DNA of 64,000 nucleotides. It comes from Clytia hemisphaerica. Its lineage: Eukaryota; Cnidaria; Hydrozoa; Leptothecata; Clytiidae. This document shows positions 40,280 through 55,200 of the stretch, piece after piece (position 1 is the first letter of the stretch; every line of letters begins with the position of its first letter). A program made the position numbers and the translations under genes. The stretch lies in the NCBI GenBank assembly GCA_902728285.1, contig CACVBU010000178.1, positions 1,612,001 to 1,676,000 of the forward strand. The letters are read 5' to 3'. The notes beneath the pieces are model-generated. The model searched no databases. It worked only from the letters and a program-made list of their open reading frames with translations, and had not been told where the DNA came from.

Positions 40280-43200
40280 ATGACAGAAGTCCCAACAAGT
40301 CCCAAGATTCCAAAAATCAAAGAAAAAATACATTTTTTGAAAAAAATAACAATGCCAAGAGAGTCGAGGCATGTATGGGTTGGAAACCTTCCTGAAAAGG
40401 TTCAAGAATCAGAGGTTGCAGAATATTTTGCAAGGTAGCTATTCATAATTATGCACTGATATTTTTTTATATAGCTTCTCCAGACGTAATTAATCGAACA
40501 GTTCGATTAGCATTAGGGGTCACTCACATATCGATTCTTCCCACGACTAACGTCAAATTGACGCGAAGGGGTGGGTGGGTTAGAGTCTTTGACGCTAAGA
40601 AATTTCACCAGAAATATCGATTTTTAATACCTTTTATTCCGTGACAAATGTTACTTTCCATATTTCTTTTCCTCCTTTTACATACCTAAATATTCGTTCG
40701 CTTCGCCATTTTACAGAAATTTTAACCAAAACAAACGGCCCGATGTTTATGTCTAATTTCCTTTTGTTCAGACGGTCCGCACGGCCCTTGAATTTCGCCG
40801 ACGGTCGGTCTTTTTTAGTTAAATGCGGCTTTTCTGTTGATTATGACTATGGAGATAATTAACTCCAGCAACTTTCCGAAAAAAGTTTAGAAATCATCTC
40901 CATTATTTTTAAAATGTAAACTGCCTGAGCAAGCTGTAGCGAAAATAAAGATGACTGACATAACAACGATGAAAGTGAAGCAGAAAATTTAGAGTTTCAT
41001 CGATTTTTGATAATTTTTGAACTTTGACGTTAAGAGGTGGGGGTGGGGGGGCTTTCAAATTAACGTCAATTTTACGTTAGTCGTGGGAAGAATCGATATG
41101 TGAGTGACCCCTTACCGAACTAATCGAACTTTGTCAAACTTAATCGAACGACAAAAGTTCAAACTTTTCAAAAACCGATTGGTGCCCACTGGTCATTAGG
41201 GGGATGTGAGGGTACACGCCTGCACCACTGGGGGTCCTTCAAAGTTCCTCCAAAGCATCGTCAAAGGCCGGCAAAAAGTGCGATCGAATTACGTGCAAGT
41301 GGAGCGGCCTTCAGTTGCTGGGTTTTCTCAAATTTTTATTCGATTAAACTTGACAAAAGTTCGATTAAGTTCGATTAGTTCGATTAAGTTCGATTAATGT
41401 AATCGAACTAATCGAACTGTCGAGATCTCTTTAAAAAAAGTTCGATTAAGTTCGATTTCAGTAATCAAACTTAATCGAACTTTGTATTTTGAGAAATTTG
41501 TGAGTATTCGATTAAAGTTCGACAACCGAACTTAGTCAAATATTAATCAGCCAAAAACGTTTGATTAAGTTCAACAAAGTTCGATTAAAAATACCGTTCG
41601 ATTGGTTCGATTAATTACGTCTGGGTTTCTTTATTTTTAAATTTGTTTTAATTTCAAATATATAAAATGTATATAATGATTGATTAATTCCCTCAAGCCA
41701 AATTGGATGCAAAAGGCCACACCAGTGTTGAGTGTTGATATATCAAGAATAAATAATTATTTAAAGTAATACCGTCAACTGCTCTAACTTGGGACGATTG
41801 GTTGAAACATGGGACTGTTGATATATATCTGGCCTATATTTTCACTTACTGTTAAATCTCTTTGACAACAAATTTGATTTGATAACTCCACCAAATTTTT
41901 CAATCATACTTTCTGTCATAACATGTCACAATTGTAGTACCCACTTAGTCGGTAATGCTTGGGGGTCAACAAACAGGGAGTAAACAGATAATTGACAACA
42001 GGTAAGTTTAGTTCGTACAACTATTTCTTCTTCTTCATGAAACAAATGTCTGCACTCTCTGCCAAGCTGCAACTAAGCAGTTACATCAAAATGCCAAAAA
42101 CATTTTGTTCAACCACCTTCACTTCAAGATAGGCCACCATAGAATGAACTTCTTTTTATAGGATGAACCATATTCATGTGGCTTTCAGCCTTGCACTCCA
42201 TCACCTTTCAGGCACCAGGCATTCCCAATTGGGGGGTCTTCAATTGATTTTCACTAAAGCGAAAAATGAGTAAAAATGGCATTTTTTGCTCATTTTAAGG
42301 CCATGAAAGGCCAGGAAAAGGTCAAAATTGTTTCTAATTGGTGTCTTGTACTATTATTCAACATAAAAAGATAAAATAAGCCCAGCGAGATTGCTCAATG
42401 TTTCAATTTCATGCTAAAAGGGCTGATTTTTTCCAATTCTGGGCAGCAAAATGAGTGAAAGCAACATTTTTGAGGACCCACAACTTTTAAACTTTTCAAG
42501 GTACACACTTAAAATTTTTAGCAATGAAACACTTCAGAGATAGCTCAATAGGAAAAATCAATTTTGAGTTTTCAAAATTTTCCTATAAATCCATAATGGC
42601 GCCCTAGAAATTCAGTTTTCATGCTAAATGCCAATATTTTCAAGCTACAAAACTTGGTTTTCTTGGGTCAAAATCTCAAAAATGATTACAAATTGGGTCC
42701 TGAAATCTTTGGATCTTAGAAGTATATATTCTGAAATTGCTCTGGGAGAACCGAAATGGTTTGGGTCAGAAACTTGCCAAAGTTCGCCATTATGGAACTG
42801 CATTTCCTAATAAAACGCGATATTTAGAGTTAAAGTCTAATTTTCTCAGGCTAAAATCTCAAAATTGGTTTCAAATGGGGGGGGGGGGTGTCCTGAAATC
42901 TTTTGGTGTTGAAAGTATTCTAGAAATACTCTGGGAGAATCAAAATGGTTTGGGTCAGAAATTTGCCATTTTTACTCATTTTTCGCTTTAGTGAGAATCA
43001 AAGACCCCCTGGGGAAAGCTGGATTTTTTACCTAGGAGGTTAAAAATTGTGCAAAATGTCTCACAATAGATTAAATTTTCCCAAAAAAATACTACACTTT
43101 GAATTTTTTGACATCATGCTAAAAATGGTAGTTGACGATCTACCCTAGCTCTGTTTAATTTATTGAGAACTTAACTATTAAAACACAAAGAATTAACCTT

Positions 43201-46200
43201 AGTGTCAGAATGGGCTTTTTCTGTTAATAAGGGCCTAGGACATCAAATTTTCACGATTTCTGTTTCGCATCAAGTAGGCTTTTAAATCGAAATATGAAAA
43301 AAATCCGTAGTTGGAACACATGCGAGTGTGTCTGAAACAAAGAAGATCAAATTAGTGGCAAAAAAATGGAGCGTTGGTTAATCCCATCGGGGAATAGGCG
43401 GTTAGGGGCAGTCGTTCTCTAATTCTCCAATTTGCGTCCGGTCATTTTTAATGAAAAAAAAAAGTTAAAAAGTGCGTGCTATCACTGAAAGTTATCGTGA
43501 CATGTTATGACAGAAAGTGTGCTTGATAAACTTGATGGAAGTATCAAAACAAGTTTGTTGTCAAAGAGATTTAAGAGTAAGTGAAAATATAGGCCAGATA
43601 TCAACAGTCCCATGTTTCAACCAATCGTCTCAAGTTAGAGCAGTTGACGGTACAGAAATTAGGATTGAGTTTCAAAATTCAAGCAAAGATTGAGTTCCTG
43701 CACCATTATCCGGTAACAGAAAAGGCTTGGAAATTTGCCCAGCTCGAACAATCAATAAATGAAAACATTTCCCAAAGAATAGAGCGACAAATCAAGCTAG
43801 CTGCTTAAAAAAGACTTTGCAAGAAGTCTTTTTTAGATAAAAGGCCAGCTTTTTCAAACTGTCAAAGTGGCTCTGCTTCAGCAATAACATCTGATTTTTT
43901 GTCATTTTGGCACTTTCATTGTTGAGCAAACTTTTGGATTGTTACTGTATTTGCTGTAAAATATCAAGAGAGGACAATCGCAGGAATAGATATTTCATTC
44001 CATATACTTTTGCAAGAAGGAATATGTACAGGATGATTTAGTTATACCTTGCTTAGCTCCAAGCCTTTTAGTGTTCCAGTTTGGACCTGCGTATAGTTTC
44101 TTGTTTATATTTTATGGACAACATTTATGTCAGTTAGAAACAGACAGCTTGCCTGGTTTTGCTGCAACTCTCATTTTAATTGAGTTTTGGGGAAAGTAAG
44201 AAATACCTTTTTTCACAAAACGAAAAAAGTACCTTAAAATTAAATCTTTCTTCTATACCATTAAAAGTTTTTGAAAGGAACTGTTTTGTTATCTTTGGTA
44301 TGGTTTTTTGAAAATCAGTGGTTTGTAGTGAAATGCTTTTACAAATCAGTACAAATTACAGATCGCGTGTGGATCTAACGTCAAGAAAAGTTCCAAAAAT
44401 TTCATAATTCAGATTAAACATTAGAACAAATTCTATCAGCCTTCTCAAACTATAATTTGATTTCTAACACAAGTGTCATTTTTTGTTTGTTTTGAATTTC
44501 AGGTATGGACGTGTTGAGAAGATTAAACTTTTACCAAAAATCAGTCCGGATGGTGGTAGGGCAGCATTTGTAGACTTTGTTGATATTCGTTCTGCAACAA
44601 AAGCTAATGAAGCACAGAATTCTATTGGTGGAAGAGATTTGAGAACAAATTACAATGAACCCGGCCATAAGCATAATCGTGAACGCGGATTTCAGGATCA
44701 GAGAGGAGGAGGTGGAGGGTTTAACAACCCAGGGTAAGCTGTTATCGGTGCTCAAAGTTATTCTATCTCAGATATATTTCTGCCTCAGCAAAGTGTAAAA
44801 GAAGGCTTCAATATGTACCTTGAAAATTTATCTTGAAAATTTGGGCTGAATTGGGCTTTTATAATTTCATAGTTCTGTCTGAGATAGACTTTACTTTAGA
44901 CTGAATAATAAAAATGGAATCAACAGGATGATAATTGTTTTATTGTTTTGTTGAATGGGATTTACACCAGATTTAGCCTACACATGTTGCACATTTTTGA
45001 CAGTTGACAGTTTGTTTTAAATAGTTTATTGTTTTTATAATAGTTTGATCAATGGTAAGTTTTGATTCAATGGCTTTAAACTTTATGGCATGGCTTGAAT
45101 TTCTTTATTGCACTTCTACTTTTTTACTATGGTTTCTCATGGCAATGATTTTATGGATAGTTATTCAATTGGGTTGGCATTTACTGGTTTATTTACAATA
45201 TTTTCTCATGGGCTGCATTCTTTTCTACGATTTACCAAACTTGTTTATGGTTTTCATCGTCAACAATTGCTTCTTTATCAAGTGGTTGTTGTATTTGCTA
45301 TTTAAAAATGGTTTTGGAATGTTTTCTTTATGGAGTTGATTTGTTTTAACTTCACTGTTTTTATTGTTTTTTCTGATTCTTGGCATACCCCTTTTTGATT
45401 TTTTGTTTTTTTTGTTCTTCTATTCTGAATTAATTAGAGTTTAAGTTATTGGCATTGATTGACCTTTTGATACAAGGTATTTTATGAGAGTTTTTGTTTA
45501 CAATTTTTGTAGCTGTGTCAGATTAATTGTTGCAGTTTTAAAGAGGGTTGGTTATTCAAAACCAAATCAATTGCCAACTTAATGGCTTGTACTTTTATAG
45601 TAATGAACTGTTTGAGACAAGAGGTAAGTCGATGCCTGATTTCATGTGTTTTTGATTCTTTAAAAAACGTTAAAATGCGTGATGAATGAACAACCCTTCA
45701 ACCAACAACCTTACATTTTCATTTTACCCTTTAGTAGCTGACCCCTTTAATATTCAAATTTGAGAGCCTGAAGACTTAAGAATAAGGATAGAATATTAGA
45801 TAAGAATTATCCTAAACGGTTTGAATTATATCAAAACAGTTTAATTTCATTTATTGGTTTGTTTTATCCAATGGATAGCTCCAATACACCTTCTATAACT
45901 TAACAAATGATCAATCAATGGTAGAGTGAATTCAGATTCCTAAAATAGACTCTATGAATTTTTCTTTTAAAATCCTTTATTGACAATTTGTTTTTTATCC
46001 CTTACTGTGACCATTTTTATCAAACAAAATCAAATACTCTATAATTCAAAATTAAATTGTATGTCTTTTTCCTTGGAATTTAAAAGAGAATTGCAAAATA
46101 TTACCCTGAAATCGATTTCAACTTATTAACTAATTACAAACCTTTGCCTTATTTTACTTGCCAATTTTACAGAAAACAATGAACAAGGATATGATTTTTT

Positions 46201-49200
46201 TAATTCAAAGGAAAGCGTTTTGGATTTCATTTTGATTTTATATAATAAACATTCAATTTACTTCGATGTATTTAGAATGAACTTCAGGCAGCCTCCAATG
46301 GGTGGTGGGTATGGTCAAATGCCGTCTACAGATCATGGTATGCAATACCAACCAAATAACGACAAGTTTCGCATGCAGAATAATAACTTTCCTCGAAGGG
46401 AGCGAGGAAGAAGCCCAGGTATATTTTGCAAGATCATTGATATACGATTAGGATTTTATTGGAAAAGTATACTTAATCAAATTAGTTACAGCTTTCTTAA
46501 TGTATCCCAAAATTTAAGTTCAGGCTTGACTTAAAAAAATGTTTACCGTCAGCCGACTGACTCTTCTCTAAACTTGCTAACCTAAACACTTTTATTGCTA
46601 TTTCCACAAAGAGAATTTCTTTCTTCAAAAATTACGAAATGTAGACAAAAATTCCATGAATGACCAAAATAGAAAAAATTTCTGACTGACTGACTGACTG
46701 ACCAATCCACCTCCAAAATCTAGGGTCGGGTGACGGCAAACCAGGAATTTTTAAGTCCAGTCTCAGAGTGATAGCAATTCCCAAGGGATGTATTTAGTGG
46801 ATCATGAAACTGTTTTACTTTAGACTGGTTTTTTAAAAACCATTTATTATTTAAGGATAGTTAGATATCAATCAAATACCCATCAAATTAAATTTTGGAA
46901 GCTTAATAGCAAATGAAAATTATGAAAGTCTTTTGTTTTGTAAATGAGCCTACCTTAAGTGTATATATTTTGTTTTGTAGTGCATATACTTGTAAAAACA
47001 AGTACTTTTACCAAAATGAAGGACAGAAAAAGTTCCAAATTCCCCCAAAAAAAATTAAGTAGCCTGTTTCATTTATTATTTGATTTTATTTCATTAACAA
47101 AGGGTCATCTGATGGTAGATCCAGTGGTTCAGATATTAGTGAAAAAGATTGGAAATGTACTGTCACTGTGAAGAACATTCTGACCCGAGAACCAGGTATC
47201 CACATGTATAAAATGAAAGGGTCAGCTATTATTTTTATCTATACTGAATGCAATCATTTTTATGACCCGGGTAAAGCCAGAAATAATGAAATGCGTCAGT
47301 TCAATCAATTCTTTGGCATTCCATTCTAATTACAAGGTAATAAAAAACCACACCCCTAGGCTTTTTAGAATTCTTTGATCTTTACATTACTTATTTTGGC
47401 GAATTTGGCAAGATTAGACAAAATTCGCCAAAATTAGTTCTTGCCAAAATTAACCCCTAAAAATCATCAAAATTTTTATAAGGGAAATAGCACAGATTTT
47501 TACTGCCATTCGCCAAGATAAGTTCCCTTAATGTATGTGGAAAAATATAAAGACTTGTTCAATCATTAAATCATTCAATCAAACTTCGGTCACTGTGAAT
47601 TTTGCAGCAACTCGCCAACTCAACTACCCAACTCACAACTCGCAAATAACCAACTCGTCAACTCGAATTTTACCGTGGCTAAAAAATAAATATCAAAGTC
47701 TGTTTCAATCATTAATAATCTGCATCAACCGTTCAAACATTTTTTTCTTTTAGATACTGTTTTGGAGGAATCACTCTATCACGAGTTCAAGAAATATGGC
47801 GAAATTGTCAACATTATCATCAAAGTGAACAGCAATCAACGATACGCTTATGTACAATATGCACAGTAAGTTCTAATTGAGTTCTTTCTGATGGCTTCCA
47901 TCTCAACACTTGCAATTTCATAATCTTTTCCATAGTGTCAACCTCCCCCCCCCCCTCAGAAACCGGAAGGGCATCTAGGCCAGGTTAGGGGTTAGGGACT
48001 AATATTTTGCAATTCTTTTGGGTTACCTTCCTGTTTTGATGAAGGCTCTGGGGCTGCGTGTATTTTCCAAAAATAGGGGTACCTGTAAAGTGGGCTGAAA
48101 CGACGTTTTCACTATTACTCTCATCTTCAATTTTTGAAGGATTTGATGTATCAATGCAGTTAGTTAGGTAGAAATGCATTAACATACAACGCTTGGATTT
48201 GACTGAACCAGCTTAGATTCTGGCTGCTCTCAATTTTTACAGATTTTAAATTGTTCGGAAGATGTTCTTTTTGTGTCTTTTTATTTATTTTCTATTTTGC
48301 ATTTTTGTCATGATGTAGTAGATTTTGCTGCCTTTTTAGGAGATTTATAGATGAAATTCTACTTTTATTTTTATTTTTTGGCTGACTGACCGACCCTCTT
48401 TTTTGAGTTGCTTGGCCCGTAATACAACAAATTAAATTGGCCTCGCCTAAAGGTATAAAATTTGTTAAAAACAGCAGTTTTATAATGAATGATCTTGTTT
48501 ACCTTTACCATTATTTGTAGATCAGATCAAGCACAAGATGCTACTAGAAGCACTGGGAAATTATTTATGGGACAAGAATTAAAAGTTGCTGTCAAAGGTA
48601 AGTTAAAGCATTTATCAACACATGCAGAGATGAGAGCTATTGTTCTCGATTTTCTTCCTCAACTTAAATTAGCTAAAATGTAATTATTTTATCTTTCTAT
48701 CTTTCTCTATGTACCCTTGTTTTTTTCAAAAATAGACTGATTGGGCTTGCACGAACATATATTTTAGTAAAGATGATGTAATATCAGTGACACAACTCTT
48801 CTTTTTGGCTAGAGGATTCTCTTCTAAGACAATAAGAAAAACGTAAAATTACACAGTCACATCTGTATCTCTATGAAAAACAATGTTATACATAGTGCAA
48901 TTATTGAATTCTTAATTTCAGGTAGTCGCAATGGTGCTGCTGATACAGCTACGGGCTTCGATGCAAATGCTACACGAACTGTTTTTGTTGGACAATTGGA
49001 TAAATCGGTGACGCATGGAGAATTGCGAGAAATTTTCGAACGTTTTGGTGAAGTGGTGGTATGCTTTTCAGCGACTTATATGATCTGAGCTCTTTTCAAT
49101 ATGGGAACAAAAATATAGACAAAATTCGTTTTGAATCTGATTAATGTGCGCCTGTTTATTTACAGTCCACGCTCTCTAATTTGAGCCTCTACTTTTCGTG

Positions 49201-52200
49201 TCTTTCTGTAATTCGAACTGAAATATTGGTCCCCTCAGCTGGAGAGTGGTGTAAATTCAAATTTCATAGTTTGTCCCCCCTTTCTTAAGAGGGGATGACA
49301 CCTTCCGAAAAATTTAAGAAGGGGGGGTCAAATTTTTATGAAAAAGGGGGGTAGCAAGGAAGGGGGGGGGTAGTTTAGAAGGAGCTTACATATATATTGT
49401 AGACTATTTTCAAGCACTGTTATGAAATTAGGTCTTCAATGAAAGGAAATTTTCTGCTAGAGTAGTCTGAGTCAAAAAGAACAACGAAGTTTATTATTTC
49501 GCCTTCTCTCTCTAAAGATATTTCACCATATATTTGTTAGCTATTTTTGTCCAAAATTCTTGGGGTATAGGCATTTTTCAAGGTTTGGGGGCCAAGAAGG
49601 GGGGTCATTTTAGAAGGGGGGATTCCGCACTATGATATCTCTAATTATAATAAAAAAAATTTGGCACCGTGAAAATCGAATTAGAGAGATTCAACTGCAT
49701 CAATTTTTTCCTTGCTATAAAGAGAGAGGAGAAAAATGACAACGGTATCATAGTGTCCTCCCCCCCTTTTAAAAGGGGGGGGAATTCTTTTTTCAGAAAA
49801 TAGGAAAAGGGGGGGCAAAATAGTTTTCAAAAATCTAGGGGGGGTAATCAAAAGGGAGGGGAGAAAAAATGGCCCCAAAAAGTCTAGGGGGGGGAGAAAA
49901 AATCTGGAGACATTATTTTTTTCTACTGTGGAAAAATATTTTTCTACTCTCTGTAGCTAACTTTGTCTAAACTAACATCTAAAAAATAGCAGTTCATTTT
50001 TAACTTTTCATTTCACTCTGTGGAAACTTTTTTTTCAATTTTTCATTGTATATATAACAGAGATAACGTGAATAGAAGCATCAAGAGCAAAAATTGAAAA
50101 AAAAAAATTCTAGGGGGGGGGATTTTTTTTCAAATCTCAGGGGGGGAGAGGGATTTTTTTCCATTTTCTAGGGGGGGGAACCAACCTACTAGGACACTAT
50201 GGGTATGGTTGTTTTGAATGACTTCTGAAACAAACCCTCATTTTCTTTTTGTAGGATGTTGATATTAAGAAGATGCACACTGGAATCACGACCTATTCGT
50301 TCGTCCAATACATCGACATTCAAAGTGCTATTGTTGCAAGACAAAAGATGGACAGACAACTTATTCGAAACAACCGTATCAAGGTATCTTTGGCTGTTTG
50401 CCCTATCCTTCCTTTTGGATATAAGCCATTTTAAGAAAAACTGTCTTCTTTGTTTTTTAAACGGTTTTTCGAAGCTCCAAGAAAGAGGCGCCTCAATATT
50501 TTCCCATTGAATCATTTGCAAAGAGCGTACGTACTTTTGTGTACTTTTTAAGGAAAAAATACTTTCAAAACGTGCTCTATTTGAACAGTAAAAGTTTTGT
50601 TTTTTACATCGACTTTCATTATTTTAGACTCCCAATCGTTGCTGATAACAACGACACATTTTCTATGTTAGTCTCAGAAATAATTCCTTTAATTTTATTT
50701 ACGCTAGGCAGAGAAGTGAAGAATGATTTTTAAGAATTTTTTATTATATAGCAGCTACCATAACCTCCTTTAGTAGGAAAATTGTTAAGGTTGCAGCGAA
50801 GTATACGAAGTTGCGATGACTACAACTTGAAAGCTAAAAAAGTTTTTTTTGTCATTCAAATAGGTTGGATTCGGTCGTGGAACACCAACTAATTCGCTAT
50901 GGATCGGTAACCTAGCTGCCAAAACCACTGAGAATGATCTCATGAAATATTTTGCATCTTTTGGACACGTCCAACAGTGCTTGATAGATCGAAAAGTATG
51001 GCAAGCTTTACTACGTTACAGAACGATCGAATCCTGTACCAAAGCCTTTGCAGAAATGCACGGTAAACACGTCAATGGAAGCAAGATTGTCGTGAGTGAT
51101 TTTTTTCATCTATATCTGTTTTGGCAAAAAGTAGTTTTTCCCAATTTTTTAAAATGTGATTTCATTTTGCATAAGATTTCACTTCCCGTACTAGGATTCC
51201 GCTGTCTTTCCTGAGATTCTTCCGCTATTTTTCCCGGGATAACCGGCATGAGATTGGAAAGGGTTTTTTCTAAAGTTACGGAAAATCTTGTGTTTACTTA
51301 CGAAACGGCGTGACTTTCCGAAGCTCATTTTTCACAAGATTTTGTCTTCTTGTTTTGTCTATTTTTATTCATGTTCTTGTCTTTAGGTTGATTACGCCAG
51401 CCCTGCATGTCGAGAATCTTATTACAATCGAATGGAGAAACACGGCTACCTTGACCGCCGTCAACTAGAACGTTCACCCACGCCCCCTGATGTTCACGTT
51501 AATTACCCCAACGCCACACGAACGGGCGGTTCTATATCTAATAAAGTGTACCCTAACCGGGTATTTGATGATAAGGATAGGTTTTCAGATAATCGGTACG
51601 ACCGGGATCAAATTCGGAACCGAGGATCGCCGATTCCGAGACGACGCTCACCGAGTCCCCTTGCAGATTCTTATGATTCTCGGAAACGAAAATTAAGTGC
51701 CGATATTATGGCGAATTCTGATGGAGAGAGCGAAAAGAAGAAGAAAAAGAAGAAGAAGAAATCAAAAGATGAAGAGGAGAAAAGGTTGAGGAAGGAACGA
51801 AAGAAGGCTGAAAAGGCAAAGAAAAAAGCCGAGAAGAAAGAGAAGAAATTGAAGAAATTACGTGAGTTGGAAGAGAAACGTGCTGCCGAAGAAAAAGCCA
51901 ATACTGCTCCAACATTGTTAAATGACCGAGCACAAGAAAGCGACCATAAAGAAAATGACTCGGCACATGAAAACGGAGGTATTTCAGACGTTTCTCAAGT
52001 GACGGAACCGAACGAAGGTGCAAGTGAGTTAAGCGAAGCTGAGATGACAAACGAAGATAAACCAAAAGAAACGTCGGTTGTTCCCGATGAGAAACCTCCG
52101 ACGACGACCGAGTCTGTGATCGAGTCCGGTGAAATTAAGGATCCCGAAAAAGAAGAACGAGAGAAAAAAATCACCGAGGATTCCTCCGACTCTTCCGATT

Positions 52201-55200
52201 CAAGTTCGTCTTCTTCCGATTCGGATAGTGATGATAGTTCTGACGACGATCGCTCTGCAAGAAAGCGAACAAGTAAAACCCGATCATTTGAACCGAAATC
52301 TTATCGGCAAGAAATTGACGGAAGAAGCGATTACCGCGAAGGCAGTCGTGAATCATTTCGAGGCTCAAAATACTACACAAGCCGGAGTTCGTCACAAAAC
52401 GACCGCTCACCGAGAACAAAGTCGCGGTCGCGCTCGCCGTATCATCGAGAACCGTCGTACGATCGTAGCCATGACTCACCCCGTTACTCTCGCACTGAAT
52501 CAGTTCGAAATATCGAAAAACCGAAAAGTTCACCTCCACCCTCAGCCACACCCGGTGAGAGAGCTCCCTCCAGGAATGCGGATACGTTGATGGATCTTTT
52601 ACGGCGTTTTCCGGTGATGTGGCAAGGTTTGCTGGGTTTGAAGAATGAGACTGCTGCTGTCCAAATGCATTTCCTCTCAGGTAAATCTTTGTAATTTGTA
52701 CCACCGTAACTGCTTTGAGAAACTTTCACAAAATCGGGCTTAAAAGGACAGTTGTTATAGAACTACTTGCACTCGAAGACTAGCTATCATTTTACTATAG
52801 ATATCATTTCATCTGGTCGCTTTAAGACCCAAAAACTGATAGGGATAATATGAAAATTTTTGCTAAAAGACTTTTGCTATAATTTATTTTTAACGTCTGC
52901 GTCTGTTTCTTTCCATTTCTTTTACAAGGTAACTTGCAACTTGTTGACCAATCGTTACCGAGATCTGCACAGCCAAATGAAGTTCCACCACCATTGCGAA
53001 TTTCACAACGAATGAAATTGGAGCCATCACAACTGGAAGGTGTAGATAAACGAATACAGGTACAATACAATTAATATGGCAAGCGAAAATCACAATTTCG
53101 AGAAAAACTAGGTTTTTCTGCCAGAAACCTGGGTTTTCTGTCAAAAACCTGGTTTTTCGGGTGAAAACCCTAGTTTTTCTAAAGAAGACACAAGATCTCA
53201 GAAAATTCAAGTTTTTTGATAGAACATGTCTCCTTTGGTCAATGTTGTTTTGATGAATTACTAAAAGACAAGAAATCTCGGTTGACGAGAGATAAGATTT
53301 GGAAATACTTATAGAATGACAAAAAAGACGGGGGTAATGTTATTATAATATGGGTAAAATTGCCCCTTTTTTAACCTGACTGAAATTCGAGCCGTTACTA
53401 GCAACCCTGCGGGGCCCAAGGCGCCGAGTATGCACCCGGCACAGTGACAAGCCGTTACCTAAGCAATTCCAAACATGAAACAACAAAACCCCCGGAAAAT
53501 TTAAAATGTCAGAATGAGCAATAGACAAACATAACCATGAATTTCTGGAAAAAAAGACCAATACGCTTCTTTTCAGAAAATCTAAGTTACTTATTCGAAT
53601 TTTACGGCAGACGATTTTTCGATATTAAAAGTGATCATTTAAAAGCGCGATTGACAAACCTGAGTTTTCTCTTGAAAATTTATAAGCTCCGGGAAAACCG
53701 GGAAAACCTAGGTTTTCTACAGAAAAACTAGGTTTTTCACCCGAAACCCAGGTTTTCTGCAGAGAAACCTAGTTTTTCTTGAATTTGTGATTATCGCTTG
53801 CCATAAATTAAATGATCAGTTATCATAAGTTCTTCCGTCTCGAGAGAATTATATAAAGAGGCTTTTTTCGTCTCAAAATTCTGTACAATTGACCAAAATC
53901 TGTCACTATTGGCGAAAACCAGGATGTTTCCGTAGAAAACATCACATAGTGATTACCGTAAATCCCTCACTCGAACACGCAAGAGCAACATAAATGTGTT
54001 CGAGTTCAGAAATCCTTAGTTGTAAAGCCACTCAATTAATGGAACAAATCTCCATTTCCCGAAAGCCTTCCAGTAATCTGCTTTCTAAAGATAATCTAAG
54101 TTGGAACATTATTTTTTCAACAAACTTTAAAACACCCCAAACATTTAAACTTTCCATTTGCTATGCTAAAAAATATTTCCTTTTTACTTCGTTTTACAGA
54201 ACCAGAAAGAACATTGTTTACTTCTCGCTTTACCGTGTGGCCGGGATCCGCTTGACGTACACGCTCAAACGAGGGCTCTGAAGACAGGTTTCATTATCTA
54301 CCTACAACAAAAGCAAGCAGCTGGTATCATCAATGTTCCCAATCCTGCAACAAAACAGGTACAGCTCTTTTTAGTGAAGATCCAAAAATTGCAAAATTTG
54401 AACAGTGAATTCTTTCTAATTTGAACCCCTATTATTCGAAGCTTTCTATAATTTGTACTCAAGTATTGGACCCCGCAACTGGGAAGTTTTGTAAATTACT
54501 CTTTGTAAAGTCTGTCTCAAAATAATTTGCAGCTGAAACACAAAATAGCTGTAACTTTTGATAGAATTTGAACGAAGTTGCGATTTTATGCTCATTGAAA
54601 AGATATTTGTGAGTGGAATATTATCAAACAAACAAAAAATGGAAAAATGAAAAATGAAGAAGAACAAAATCAACTTCTTTTAGAAATGTTAAAAGATAAT
54701 TACTATTTTCACAGGAGTGATTCTTTAATATTTGACCATCATCACTGTGAAAAAACGTTTCAAAAATATTCATTCAATCAAAAGATATCACACAAAGTTT
54801 GTTATTGGTTGATTGATAATAGCCTGTTTTTTGTCGTTTTTTATTACTTTATAGAGTCAACCAGCAATAATTTTTGTTTGATATCTTTTGATTGAATATT
54901 TTTGAAAAATCTTTTAACAGTGATGATGATCTAAGATTGAAAAATCACTCCTGCGAAAATGTAGCAAAAGATTGTTAAAACTTCCCTTGCCCGAAGATAA
55001 ATTTGTGAATTTGTGCTGTGTGGTGATTTTGGGTTTCCGGGTCGACTGGTAACTTACAATCTCTTACAATGTTTTGGATAAGGGATTCTCGCTCAATGAG
55101 AAATTTTATATCGAATACTACCATCCCCTCCACCCCTTTTTAATAGAGGTGATTTTCACTTTCCGGTGGGGTAGAGGTCCTATAAATTAACCGATGTCCG

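Noticed and set aside
45052..45339. Hydrophobic 95-codon frame in SPEN intron 2
   Set aside because: Starts at GTG. Its Leu/Phe-rich make-up is what T-rich intron DNA gives by chance.
51706..52065. Antisense frames across the charged SPEN region
   Set aside because: They arise from the low-complexity Lys/Glu codons of the sense gene.
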